Shown one piece after another: positions 33,315 to 42,240 of a DNA stretch of 64,000 nt; the first letter of the stretch is position 1, and every line of letters starts with the position of its first letter. Origin of the DNA: Pseudomonadota bacterium (GTDB taxonomy: Bacteria > Myxococcota_A > Polyangia > Polyangiales > Polyangiaceae); the NCBI GenBank assembly GCA_023428245.1, contig JAEYYX010000048.1, forward strand, positions 1 to 64,000, written 5' to 3'. Below the pieces are notes generated by a model. It was not told the DNA's origin and did not search any database. It saw nothing but the letters and a program-made list of their open reading frames with translations. The translations under genes and the position numbers were made by a program.

Positions 33315-35936
33315 ATGTCTTCTACCCCTCCCCCCCGCCCCTACTCGCCGAATGCCCTCCTGTCGGCGATCTACGGTCGCGTCTTCGAACGGATCCAGGT
33401 CGAGGATGGCTGGGCCGATGAGATACGCCGTCACGCCGAAAATGCGAGCGTCCTTTATGTCTTGCCGAATCTGAATTGGCTCGACTTCCTCGCTCTCGAC
33501 TACCTGACGAAGCGCCACGGCCTGCCCCGCATTCGCTTCGTCAACGATTTAGGACTTTGGTTCCTGAATCCGGAGGGGCCGACGGTACGCGGCCGGGGCC
33601 TTCTCAACATGCTCCTCCCTCCCCTGCGCAAGCAGCCGGCCGCCGAGCTGAAGCAGGCGCTCGAAATGGGAGGAAGTGCGGCGCTTTTTCTGAAGCGCCC
33701 CCTCAGCGTCCTCGATGTTGGCTCCAGCGCCTCCGGTGGACGAGGAGTCCAGGAAGGTGACGAGCTCGTCCGCACCATCGTGCAGACGCAGCGCGAAGGG
33801 AAACGGTCCCTTGTCCTCGTGCCACTCGTCTTCCTTTGGTCGAAGTCGCCGAATCGACTCGAGGCAGGTCCCGTCGACTTTGTCCTCGGCTCGCGCACCT
33901 GGCCGACCCCGACGCGAGCCCTCGCGCAGCTCCTCGCGAACCTCGAGCACGTCTCGATGCGCATGGGCGAGCCGATCAACCTCCAAGAGTTCATGCGCGT
34001 GCACGGGAGCCAACCCGACAACGTGCTGGTGCGTCGCATCACCTACATGACGCTACGCCGCCTCGAGCGCGAACGACGCACGATGGTGGGCCCGGTGCAG
34101 AAGTCTCCGGGCCGCGTCCGTAACGAAATCCTCCGCAGCCCGCGGCTCCGCAGCGTGATCTCCGATCTCTCCGGCGGGACACCCGAAGGCCTGAAACAGA
34201 AGACAGCCGAAGCTGAGAAGATGCTCGCGGAGCTTCAAGCCACTCCTTCGCCCGACGTGGTGAAGGCAATGGGCATCCTCTTGGGATGGGGTTTCAGCAG
34301 GATCTATCGGGGCATCGATTTTGTCCCCTCCGATGTGGAGCGCGTGAAACAGGCAGCGCGCGACGGTGCACTCGTCATTCTTCCGAGCCACAAGAGCCAC
34401 ATCGACTACCTCGTCGTCAGTTACTTTTTCTATCAGCAGAACCTCGCGGTTCCGCTCATCGCTGCCGGCGACAATCTGAATTTTCAGCCGGTGGGTCCGA
34501 TCTTCCGGCGAGCGGGCGCCTTTTTCATCCGTCGCAGCTTCCGCGGCGATCGGCTCTATCCCGCCGTGGTCGATGCCTATATCCGAAGGCTCATCCGTGA
34601 CGGCTATCCGATGGAGCTCTTCCTCGAAGGCGGGCGGAGCCGAACCGGAAAGCTGCTCGAGCCGAAATATGGCCTCCTCAGCATGATCGTCGACGGCGCA
34701 CTCGGGGTGCCGGAGCAGAACGTCCACTTCGTCCCCTTGAGCATCGGTTACGAGCGGGTGATCGAAGCCGACAGCTTCCAGCGCGAGCTGACCGGCGGCG
34801 AGAAGAAGAAGGAAGAAGCGACGGACCTCTTGAGCGCCCGCGAGGTCCTCCAGCACCGCTACGGGCGCATCAACCTCCAGTTCGGGAACCTGCTAACGAT
34901 CGAAGACATCTGTCGTGAGCTAGGGGTCGCGCGTGAAGACCTGACGCGCCCGGCGAAGCGACGCGCCTTCGTAACCCGCCTCGGCAACCGTGTGATGGAT
35001 GAAGTAAATCGCGTCACGGCGGTCACCCCCGGCGCCCTGACCGCCCTCGCTTTGCTCGGAGGTCCCTCTGACGCCCAGGCGGAATCGGACATCATCCTCT
35101 TCTGCGAGCGCGCCCTTACGGTGCTGAGCCGTCTGGGGGCCCGCGTCACCTCTCCGACCACCCTAGGCCCGGGCAAGCTCCGCGTGGCCTCGATCCGAGA
35201 AGCGCTGCAGATGTTCGTGGAAGCAGACCTAGCCCGCGCGCGGGCCGTTCCAGGAGGCACGAAGGTCTACTCCGTCGTCGACGAGCGCCGCATCCAGCTC
35301 GACACTTCCAAGAACATCATCATCCACTTCTTCGTGGAGCGCGGCCTGATCGCCGCCGCTATGTCGCGAAGTCCCGGGGGGTTGCCGCTTCCAACCGAAG
35401 AACAAGCTCTCTCCGAGCGAGTCCGCCACCTCTCCAAACTCTTCAAACATGAGTTCCGCTTCCGCGCCGACGCGGCCTTCGAGGAGATCTTCTCCTCGGC
35501 GCTTGAGTCGCTCATCAAGGACGGACATCTCACTCGCGAAGGACAGCTCATTTCCGTGGGGCCCGGAGAGCTCGGCTGGAGCGGAGATCAGTGGCTGCGC
35601 TTCTACACGGACACGATCCGCAGCTTCATTGAAGCCTACCTGATCACCGCGCGCGCGCTCGAGCTGCTGCTCAGCGGGCACCTGTCGGAAAAAGAGTTCA
35701 TCAAAGAAGCGCTCGTGCTCGGCGAAAATCTCTATGATTCGCGAGCCATCCTGCGCCGCGAAGCGATCAGCAAGCCCGCGCTCCAAAATGCGCTCCACGC
35801 CTTCTCGGAGCTCGGCTACGTCCGCGCCCGCAGCGAAAAATGGGAGCTCACCCACGACTACGCAAATCCCGAAGCACTCCACAACGTCGCAAATGCCCTT
35901 GCCGCATTTTTGACCGGAGCGCACACGAGTCCATGA
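33315..35936 (+). CDS. plsB: Glycerol-3-phosphate 1-O-acyltransferase
   Basis: An 873-residue PlsB-type acyltransferase, the membrane enzyme that makes lysophosphatidate in phospholipid synthesis. The acyltransferase motifs are LPSHKSHIDYLVVS (H-x4-D) near residue 358, GAFFIRRSF, FLEGGRSRTGKLLEPKYG and VHFVPLSIGYERV. The remaining N- and C-terminal helical regions match PlsB length. ATG at 33315 (MSSTPPPRPYSPN) is preferred; the frame is open 120 bases further up without family support. The stop overlaps the mepA-type start (ATGA), so the two are coupled. Confidence 0.93.
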   Translation: MSSTPPPRPYSPNALLSAIYGRVFERIQVEDGWADEIRRHAENASVLYVLPNLNWLDFLALDYLTKRHGLPRIRFVNDLGLWFLNPEGPTVRGRGLLNMLLPPLRKQPAAELKQALEMGGSAALFLKRPLSVLDVGSSASGGRGVQEGDELVRTIVQTQREGKRSLVLVPLVFLWSKSPNRLEAGPVDFVLGSRTWPTPTRALAQLLANLEHVSMRMGEPINLQEFMRVHGSQPDNVLVRRITYMTLRRLERERRTMVGPVQKSPGRVRNEILRSPRLRSVISDLSGGTPEGLKQKTAEAEKMLAELQATPSPDVVKAMGILLGWGFSRIYRGIDFVPSDVERVKQAARDGALVILPSHKSHIDYLVVSYFFYQQNLAVPLIAAGDNLNFQPVGPIFRRAGAFFIRRSFRGDRLYPAVVDAYIRRLIRDGYPMELFLEGGRSRTGKLLEPKYGLLSMIVDGALGVPEQNVHFVPLSIGYERVIEADSFQRELTGGEKKKEEATDLLSAREVLQHRYGRINLQFGNLLTIEDICRELGVAREDLTRPAKRRAFVTRLGNRVMDEVNRVTAVTPGALTALALLGGPSDAQAESDIILFCERALTVLSRLGARVTSPTTLGPGKLRVASIREALQMFVEADLARARAVPGGTKVYSVVDERRIQLDTSKNIIIHFFVERGLIAAAMSRSPGGLPLPTEEQALSERVRHLSKLFKHEFRFRADAAFEEIFSSALESLIKDGHLTREGQLISVGPGELGWSGDQWLRFYTDTIRSFIEAYLITARALELLLSGHLSEKEFIKEALVLGENLYDSRAILRREAISKPALQNALHAFSELGYVRARSEKWELTHDYANPEALHNVANALAAFLTGAHTSP

Positions 35937-36850
35937 TGTCCTTACTCCGAAGCTCCGCCCGGACCCTTCTCGGGGCTGCCTTGGGATCCCTCGTCTCAGG
36001 CTGCATGGCGAGCCCGACGCCGCTCGTTCCTTCGCTCGGAGGCAGCGTCGGTGTCCCGCACCAAGGTGTGCTCACCGAGTCCCGCGAGCTCCAAAATGGC
36101 GGCCCGGGGTATCGTCGCTATCGCCCCCACGGCACGGCACATTTTGGTCTACCTCGCCTCGTCCAGGGCCTCGAACAAGCCGCCCTCACCGTCGCCCAGG
36201 AGCGCCCCGGCGGCGCGCGGCTCGTGATCGGTGACCTCTCGGCCGAGACCGGCGGCAAAATCCCGAGGCACAACTCCCACCGCACCGGACGTGATGTCGA
36301 TCTGCTCTTTTACATGGTGAGCCCAGAAGGCATTCCGATCGAAAACCCCGGGTTCATCTCGCTCGGTCCCGACGGCTTCGTCAAGCTCGAGGACGGGCGA
36401 TATCTCCGCCTCGACGTCGAGCGACAGTGGATCCTCATCCGCGAGCTCTTGAGCGATCCGGAGCTCCGGGTCCAGTTCCTCTTCATCAGTCGCGATCTCG
36501 AAGCGCTCATTGTCCAATACGCACTCGCCAAAGAGACTGACCTTGAACTCGTCTCTCGGGCACAGACCGTGATGGTCCAGCCGGTCGATTCTCTCCCGCA
36601 CGATGACCACATCCACATGAGGATCGCCTGCGCGCCGGACGAAGCGGTCGGCGGGTGCATGGGCGGTGGACCTCACTGGAGCTGGCTGCCGCCGCTGCCC
36701 CAGGCCGATCTGAGTGAAGAAGAACTCGTCGCCTTGGTCGCTGAGAGCGATCCATTCCCTGCCCTCGAACGTCCGGCGAATGAACCGGAAGCGAGCGCCG
36801 AGGCACTACGTTCGGAGGGAGAGGTCTCGCTCACTTCCCCTCAAGGATAG
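35933..36850 (+). CDS. mepA: Penicillin-insensitive murein endopeptidase-like lipoprotein
   Basis: A 305-residue M74/MepA-like peptidase with a lipoprotein signal (LLGAALGSLVSGC). Zinc-site motifs are present: HNSHRTGRDVDLLFY, corresponding to the His and Asp of MepA, and DDHIHMRIAC for the third ligand. MepA cleaves D-Ala-mDAP cross-links in murein. The enzyme is probably anchored in the outer membrane. The C-terminal 60 residues are acidic and poorly conserved. It overlaps plsB by 4 bases and is followed after 22 bases by a DNA methyltransferase gene. Confidence 0.85.
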   Translation: MMSLLRSSARTLLGAALGSLVSGCMASPTPLVPSLGGSVGVPHQGVLTESRELQNGGPGYRRYRPHGTAHFGLPRLVQGLEQAALTVAQERPGGARLVIGDLSAETGGKIPRHNSHRTGRDVDLLFYMVSPEGIPIENPGFISLGPDGFVKLEDGRYLRLDVERQWILIRELLSDPELRVQFLFISRDLEALIVQYALAKETDLELVSRAQTVMVQPVDSLPHDDHIHMRIACAPDEAVGGCMGGGPHWSWLPPLPQADLSEEELVALVAESDPFPALERPANEPEASAEALRSEGEVSLTSPQG

Positions 36851-36872
36851 AAAGCCAGGAGGACTCGCCTCG

Positions 36873-37784
36873 ATGACCTCCGAAGCTCCGAGCGCCACCG
36901 TCCACCAGGGCGATTGCCTGAGTGTCCTACCCACTCTCATCAGCGATGGAGCGCGCTTCGATCTGATCTATGTGGACCCGCCCTATAACGCCGGGGGCAA
37001 GCGGGGGGCGCGGGTCGAGCAGGGCCAAAGAGTCCATGGGCCGACCGCCTACGAAGATCATTGGGGCGGACGGGACGCCTTCATTTCGATGCTCCGCCCG
37101 CGGCTCGCGGAGATGCGCGCCGCGCTCAGTGGCGTCGGATCGCTCTGGGTCCACCTCGACCACCGGACCGTCCACGAGACCAAGGGCCTGCTCGATGAAA
37201 TCTTCGGCCCCCAGTCGTTCCAGGGCGAGGTCATCTGGGTACCCGGCAACGGCGGACGCAAGCGACGAGGGCTCAGCGTCACTCACCAAACCATCCTCGT
37301 TTATTCGAAGACGCGCGACTTCATCTACAACATCCACGATCCGGAGCTCCGCGAACCCTACGCCGAGACCAGCCAAAGGATGCATTTTACTCAGACCGAC
37401 TCGAGCGGGCGGCGCTTCCGAGAACGGACACTCGGAGGAAAAACCTATCGCTACTTTCTCGACGAGGGGCGACAACGGGGCAGCGTTTGGGCCGATATCC
37501 CGGCCATGAGCGCGAACACGCCGCTTCGGCGGGAGACGACGGGGTATCCAACACAGAAACCGGTAGCGTTACTTGAGCGTATCATCCGAGCCGCTTCAAC
37601 GCCCGAAAGCCTCATCTTGGACCCGATGTGCGGCTCCGGAACGACCCTTTTCGCCGCGCTCCGCCTGAGTCGAAACTGCGTAGGGATTGACCAGAGCCCG
37701 CTCGCTTGCCAGATCACGGCTCGGAGAATTCGAGAGTTCTCCACCGAGGGGAGAGAAGAGGTGCACTCCGGGGAAGCCCCCTGA
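36873..37784 (+). CDS. DNA methyltransferase, beta class (N4/N6)
   Basis: A 303-residue DNA amino-methyltransferase. Motif IV (IYVDPPYNAGG, near residue 35) comes before motif I (ILDPMCGSGTTLFAALR, near residue 249), the beta-class order. Between them is EVIWVPGNGGRKRRG and the TRD region. TTGYPTQKPVALLERII precedes motif I, as in many N6-adenine or N4-cytosine enzymes. The AGGAGG ribosome site 10 bases before the ATG at 36873 fixes the start. There is no restriction endonuclease or specificity subunit nearby, so it is an orphan enzyme, with a regulatory role possible. Recognition site unknown. Confidence 0.92.
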   Translation: MTSEAPSATVHQGDCLSVLPTLISDGARFDLIYVDPPYNAGGKRGARVEQGQRVHGPTAYEDHWGGRDAFISMLRPRLAEMRAALSGVGSLWVHLDHRTVHETKGLLDEIFGPQSFQGEVIWVPGNGGRKRRGLSVTHQTILVYSKTRDFIYNIHDPELREPYAETSQRMHFTQTDSSGRRFRERTLGGKTYRYFLDEGRQRGSVWADIPAMSANTPLRRETTGYPTQKPVALLERIIRAASTPESLILDPMCGSGTTLFAALRLSRNCVGIDQSPLACQITARRIREFSTEGREEVHSGEAP

Positions 37785-37879
37785 GCTCACTTCCGTAGAG
37801 CCTGCTCACTGGCCCTGTCTGCCTCGGCAAGTCACGATTGGACTGTTTCTCTTCATCTCGCACAGAAGGACCTCATATT

Positions 37880-38626
37880 ATGTCTCGCGTTTCTGTTCAT
37901 TCCCTCCCCCTCCTCCTCGGCGCCTTGGCGGTCTTTATGCCCCAGGTTTCTTTCGCCCAGGAGGAGACTGAAGCCGCTTCTGAAGAAACGTCCGCTCCCG
38001 AAGCAGCTCCGGAGGTCACGACGCAAGCTACCGAATCCGACGCCGAGTCCGCGCCTGCTCAGCCGACCAGCAAGATGAACTTTGAGGTGGCTCCGCCCGA
38101 CCGGGCCCTTGAGCGCACCGATTACGCTCATCACGGCTTCTACTTTCGAGTGAACGCAGGCGGCGGTTTCCTTTTCAGTAACATCAACGACAAGGCCCTC
38201 GGCGCGAGCAGCGATGGATCTTCGTTTTCCTTGGGTCTCGACGCTTTGGTCGGTGGGACCGTAGCTCCTGGCATGGCCCTCGGTTTCGCAGCGCTCACGA
38301 ACACCGCTGTCTCGGTCCCCGTTTTCAACCAAAACATCACTCAGTTCCACTTCATCGCCGGGCCATTCTTCGACGCCTTCCCTAATTCGCGGAAGGGCGG
38401 ACACGTGGGTGCCGCGATTGGCTTTGCGGGCACGACGCTCGACAGCATCGGCGGCGGATCGGCCTTCGGCGGCGGCGGCGCCCTTTGGGCCGGGTACGAC
38501 GCTTGGGTAGCTCCTGATTGGAGCGTGGGCTTCTTCCTTCGAGGTTCTGGCGCCTACATGGCGGGCGGCGACGTTGAGTCAGCGGCCGTCGGCCTGCAGG
38601 CGATGATCACCCTGCTCCACAACTAG
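37880..38626 (+). CDS. Outer-membrane beta-barrel-like protein
   Basis: A 248-residue secreted protein. The signal peptide ends near FMPQVSFA. An acidic Ala/Glu/Pro-rich linker (about 25-65) precedes a glycine-rich barrel-like region with GFYFRVNAGGGFLFSNI, ALVGGTVAPGMALGFAAL, HVGAAIGFAG and VGFFLRGSGAYMAGG. This looks like a small OmpA/OmpW-type barrel; function unknown. AGAAGGA lies 9 bases before the ATG at 37880. Its TAG stop (38624-38626) is formed at the junction with the inverted-repeat element copy 2. Confidence 0.8.
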   Translation: MSRVSVHSLPLLLGALAVFMPQVSFAQEETEAASEETSAPEAAPEVTTQATESDAESAPAQPTSKMNFEVAPPDRALERTDYAHHGFYFRVNAGGGFLFSNINDKALGASSDGSSFSLGLDALVGGTVAPGMALGFAALTNTAVSVPVFNQNITQFHFIAGPFFDAFPNSRKGGHVGAAIGFAGTTLDSIGGGSAFGGGGALWAGYDAWVAPDWSVGFFLRGSGAYMAGGDVESAAVGLQAMITLLHN

Positions 38627-38729
38627 AGCGCGCATCTAAAAATGAGATGCGCATGAAAAACACGGGGAGCCGTCGAGCAGATCTCAGGAAAACACGGCGA
38701 AAGCTGTGCCATATTTGAGACGTGTTCTA
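38624..38729. mobile_element. MITE-like inverted-repeat element, copy 2
   Basis: A 102-bp non-coding element between TA at 38624-38625 and TA at 38728-38729. It starts GAGCGCGCATCT with the AAAAATGAGATGCGC hairpin, and its far end read inward is GAACACGTCTCAAATAT, an imperfect inverted copy. It shares CCGTCGAGCA, ATCTC-GGAAAA and ACGGCGAAAGCT blocks with copy 1 but lacks its 40-bp insertion. The stop codon TAG of the preceding gene is T-A of the target plus G of the element. Confidence 0.65.
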
Positions 38730-38981
38730 ACACCCGACGAAGAAATCGCAGCCGGGCGACCTCGGAGGTCGCCAGAGTCCTGCCCCTAGCCCGATGTGCG
38801 CCTTTCTCGCTTGGCGCAGATCGGGCTCGTTCTTTGTTGGCGCCCCTCGCTTCATTCCCAGAAAATGCTCGAAAAAACCGGTCGACTCGGGCCTTGGGGA
38901 GGACAACGGCGCCCCCCGGGCACTTTTTTGCCCTAGGTCCAAGTTGTCATTTGGGGAAAAGCGATACAGCGTGAAGGGCGA
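38730..38981. other. Intergenic region before the M3 oligopeptidase
   Basis: Together with element copy 2 this makes about 350 bases without a supported gene. It holds a GGCGACC/GGTCGCC hairpin near 38754-38772, a long stem-loop at 38788-38827, and a GGGCA/TGCCC-type hairpin with a T-run near 38917-38932. A promoter for the peptidase gene must lie here but no strong -35/-10 pair was seen. Confidence 0.4.
38788..38836 (+). terminator. Long stem-loop followed by a T-rich tract
   Basis: Arms AGCCCGAT-g-TGCGCC (38788-38802) and GGCGCA-g-ATCGGGCT (38813-38827) pair perfectly except for one G-G mismatch, with a 10-base loop. CGTTCTTTG follows on the plus strand. It could terminate the upstream barrel-protein transcript that reads through element copy 2, or be a structured leader. 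Confidence 0.5.
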
Positions 38982-41003
38982 ATGTCGAACCCTCTCTTGC
39001 ACCTCGGCCGTCCCCTGCCCTTTGATCAATTCAGGGCCGAACACGTCGAACCAGCCATCCTGAGTCTCGTCGAAGATGCGGCGCGTGAACTCGATGCTAT
39101 CGCGAGCGCCCCCGAGCCCCTGACTTACGATTCGACCTTTGGCAGGCTCGAGACAGCAACGGAGCGCCTCGGGATCGCGATGGGGATTGTTGAGCACCTC
39201 GAGTCCGTCCAGACGACTCCTGAGCTGCGTCAGGCTTACGGTGCGGTGCTTCCTCATGTGAGCGAGTTTTGGTCGAGCATTTCGCTGCATAGTGAGCTCT
39301 ACAAGACGCTCAAGGCGTTCGGCGAGAGCGACAAGGTCACGGGTCTCTCCGCGACCCAACGCCGCCTGATCAAGAAAACCCTCGACGACTTCCACCGAAA
39401 CGGCGCCGATCTCCCCGAGCAAGGCAAGAATCGGCTGCGAGCCATCGACTCGGAGCTCAGCCAACTCACGACTCGGTACGCGCAAAATACCCTCGACGGC
39501 ACGAATGCCTTCGAGCTCTACGTCGACGAGGAGAGGCTCGCCGGCGTCCCGGAGACAGCACGCGTGCTCGCCCGCGAGGCGGCGGAAGCTAAGGGCAAGC
39601 CGGGCTACCGCCTCACGCTCCAGGCACCTTGTGTGATCGCAGTTCTGACCTTCGCCGAGGATCGCTCTCTCCGCGAAGAGATGTGGCGCGCGTTCAATCG
39701 TCGAGGCCTTTCCGCGGGCGACAACTTGAAGCTCATCTCCGAGATCCTAAGGCTCAGGAAAGAGAAGGCGAACCTGCTCGGCTTCGCAAACTTCGCCGAC
39801 TTCGTGACCCAGGATCGCATGGCCGAATCCGGCGCTCAGGCGAAGAAGTTCGTCGAAGACCTGACCGAGCGCACGCAAGCGGCTTTCGCGCGCGAGACCG
39901 AAGAGCTCCGAGCTTTCCAAAGAGAGCTCGAAGGTCCGAGCGCCCCGTCCCTCGAGCCCTGGGACGTCGGGTATTACGCCGAGAAACAAAGGCGCGCGCT
40001 CTACAATCTCGATGAAGAAGCGCTCCGTCCCTACTTCTCCGCGGAGAAGGTCGTCGCCGGTGCGTTCTCACTCGCCGAAGATTTGTTCGGGGTGAAGATC
40101 GATCCCGCCGATTTGCCCGTTTGGAACCCGGCTGTGAAGAGCTACAGGATGCGCGACGAAGACGGCACCGAGCTCGGGGTTTTTTACACCGATCTCTATC
40201 CGCGCGAATCGAAGCGCGACGGAGCTTGGATGCACGGGCTCATCGCGGGAACGCCGCCCGCTCCCCACGTCGCGCTCTTCTGTGCCAACTCCCAGCCACC
40301 GAGCAAAGACTCACCGTCGCTCCTCAGCTTCCGCGACGTCGAGACCATCTTCCACGAGTTCGGTCACCTCCTTCATCACCTCCTGAGTCGGGTGGACATT
40401 CGGAGCCTGGCTTGCACCAACGTCGCGCAGGACTTCGTCGAGCTCCCCTCTCAGATCATGGAGAACTGGTGCTCCGAGAAGTCGGTGCTCGACCGCTTCG
40501 CTCATCACTACGAAACGGGCGAGCCGATCCCTCTAGAGCTCGTGCGCGCGCTGCTCGCCGCGCGAAACTTCCGCGCCGCTTCGGCCCAGATGCGCCAGCT
40601 TGGCTTCGCGGCTGTCGATCTCGCGCTTCACATGGACGACGTTCCGTCGGATCCCGAGGCCCTCAACGAGTTCTCGGAAGACCTCTTGTCCCGCTACTCG
40701 GTCACCCGCTCTCCCAAGGGCGCATCCATGATCGCCTCCTTCGGGCACCTCTTCTCGCACCCCGTCGGCTACGCCGGCGGCTACTACAGCTACAAGTGGG
40801 CCGAGGTCCTCGACGCAGATGCGTTCACCTCCTTCAAGAAGAACGGTCTCTTCGATCGCGCTACTGGTCAACGCTTCCGCGACACGATCCTGGCTCGCGG
40901 AGACAGCCAGCCTCCCCTCGATCTCTTCGTCGAGTTCATGGGGCGCGCTCCGGATCTGAGCGCGATGCTGGAGCGACAAGGGCTGAGCGCTTCTGCCGCC
41001 TAA
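38982..41003 (+). CDS. prlC: M3 family oligopeptidase (OpdA-like)
   Basis: A 673-residue zinc metallopeptidase of the thimet/oligopeptidase A family, which degrades short peptides, including signal-peptide remnants, in the cytoplasm. The zinc motif is IFHEFGHLLHH near residue 456, with the third ligand in PSQIMENWCSE about 30 residues later. The long helical N-terminal domain and the C-terminal HPVGYAGGYYSYKWAEVLDAD are also family features. E. coli PrlC has a very similar length. ATG at 38982. It is followed after 23 bases by a lipoprotein gene. Confidence 0.93.
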   Translation: MSNPLLHLGRPLPFDQFRAEHVEPAILSLVEDAARELDAIASAPEPLTYDSTFGRLETATERLGIAMGIVEHLESVQTTPELRQAYGAVLPHVSEFWSSISLHSELYKTLKAFGESDKVTGLSATQRRLIKKTLDDFHRNGADLPEQGKNRLRAIDSELSQLTTRYAQNTLDGTNAFELYVDEERLAGVPETARVLAREAAEAKGKPGYRLTLQAPCVIAVLTFAEDRSLREEMWRAFNRRGLSAGDNLKLISEILRLRKEKANLLGFANFADFVTQDRMAESGAQAKKFVEDLTERTQAAFARETEELRAFQRELEGPSAPSLEPWDVGYYAEKQRRALYNLDEEALRPYFSAEKVVAGAFSLAEDLFGVKIDPADLPVWNPAVKSYRMRDEDGTELGVFYTDLYPRESKRDGAWMHGLIAGTPPAPHVALFCANSQPPSKDSPSLLSFRDVETIFHEFGHLLHHLLSRVDIRSLACTNVAQDFVELPSQIMENWCSEKSVLDRFAHHYETGEPIPLELVRALLAARNFRAASAQMRQLGFAAVDLALHMDDVPSDPEALNEFSEDLLSRYSVTRSPKGASMIASFGHLFSHPVGYAGGYYSYKWAEVLDADAFTSFKKNGLFDRATGQRFRDTILARGDSQPPLDLFVEFMGRAPDLSAMLERQGLSASAA

Positions 41004-41026
41004 GTGGCTGAGGCTTTCTCGTCGTG

Positions 41027-42172
41027 ATGCGAAGAGTCACTCTGGCGCTCGTCTGCGCGGTGTTTTCCTGCTCGAGTCCACAGGCAGGCGGTCGCCGCGC
41101 CGAGTCCGTCCGCGCAGAAGGAAGCTCAAGTCCCGAGCTGAATGCCGAGTCATTTCCCGCTCCTCCCGAGCCTCTTCCGGCCCGGCCGCGGGCGAACGCT
41201 CCGGAGCCCCAAGTGTGGAAGCTCACGGTCGTCGAGCGCCCGGAGGTGCACGCTGCGAGTGTCATGCTCTTGCCCGATGAAGCGCCACGGCTCGAGCTGC
41301 GCCTAGTACTCGACCATTGGCTGAGGGCCGCGCCCACTCTCAGCAGCGCTGCGCCCAAGCCGCTTCCTTGCCCCCCGGGAGGGATCTGCGTCACGACCGA
41401 GCCTGCTCGCCTCGGAGGCGTGCTCCAGTGGATCGAGCGAGGCATCGAACCCGGTAACGAAGCGCTCACTCTCGCCCTTGAGAGCGTTCGGGCTCAGGTA
41501 AAGAAAGATCTCGAAAATCCAAAGAACATCGCAGAACTCGTGCTCACAGCTTCGAACTCAGAACCGCTCGGAGCAGCCTTCTATAGCGCTCGAGGTTTGT
41601 CGGCCCTGACTGAAGACCTCCAGAAGCTCCTCAGCGCCTCCGCCGTGTGCGCGGTAGCACCGAATGCGCGGAGTTTGCCGGCTTTGGCGATGCAGGCGGA
41701 GGCGCGCCCCGCGCGCACCAACGGGGAGCTCCGTTCCGCCCAGCTTTCTTTCGTTCGTCTCGCCGACGACAGCACCCCGATCGTCGCCTTTTCGGTGCGG
41801 GTGCTGAGCGGAGTTCGGGACGCGGCGCTTCTGAAGGAGATTGTCCTCGGACGGCTCAAGGTGAGCGGAGGGCGGAGGGAATGGCGTGCGCTCTCTGCAG
41901 CGCCTGGCGCAGAGCGAAGCGCAAGCGCGGACAGTGTCGTCTCGATCATCAAGGAGCTACATGCGGTGCCCATCAACGGCGTCTCGTCTTCTGAACAGCA
42001 CGCTGCGCTCGGCGCGCAGCGGCTCGGGCGCGCAGATTTCGGGGCTTGTGAAAGCGAGCCGGACAACTTGCCGCAAGAAGCTGCTCTGGACATTGTTGTG
42101 CTCGGCCCCGCGAGCCTCGCTCGCGCCCTCGAGGCCGCGGGCCTCTCCGCGCGCACCGTCACTGTTCGATAG
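41027..42172 (+). CDS. Lipoprotein of unknown function
   Basis: A 381-residue predicted lipoprotein: RRVTLALVCAVFSCSSP gives a short signal with Cys near residue 15. A Pro/Ala/Glu-rich spacer (about 25-60) is followed by a mixed alpha/beta region (VWKLTVVERPEVHAASVMLL, LVRLADDSTPIVAFSVRVL-like strands). No recognised motif; an M16-peptidase-like fold was considered but no zinc motif is present. GTG at 41024 is an alternative start. It probably shares a transcript with the oligopeptidase. Confidence 0.7.
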   Translation: MRRVTLALVCAVFSCSSPQAGGRRAESVRAEGSSSPELNAESFPAPPEPLPARPRANAPEPQVWKLTVVERPEVHAASVMLLPDEAPRLELRLVLDHWLRAAPTLSSAAPKPLPCPPGGICVTTEPARLGGVLQWIERGIEPGNEALTLALESVRAQVKKDLENPKNIAELVLTASNSEPLGAAFYSARGLSALTEDLQKLLSASAVCAVAPNARSLPALAMQAEARPARTNGELRSAQLSFVRLADDSTPIVAFSVRVLSGVRDAALLKEIVLGRLKVSGGRREWRALSAAPGAERSASADSVVSIIKELHAVPINGVSSSEQHAALGAQRLGRADFGACESEPDNLPQEAALDIVVLGPASLARALEAAGLSARTVTVR

Positions 42173-42240
42173 TACGCTCCTTCGCGTTCTGCCGTATTCA
42201 GGTCCGCTCAGCAGCAAGCATTCAGCCGCCGCTCCGTCGC

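Noticed and set aside
41027..42172. An M16-type zinc peptidase in the lipoprotein after prlC
   Set aside because: The length and some strand patterns suggested it, but there is no HxxEH or HxxxE zinc motif.
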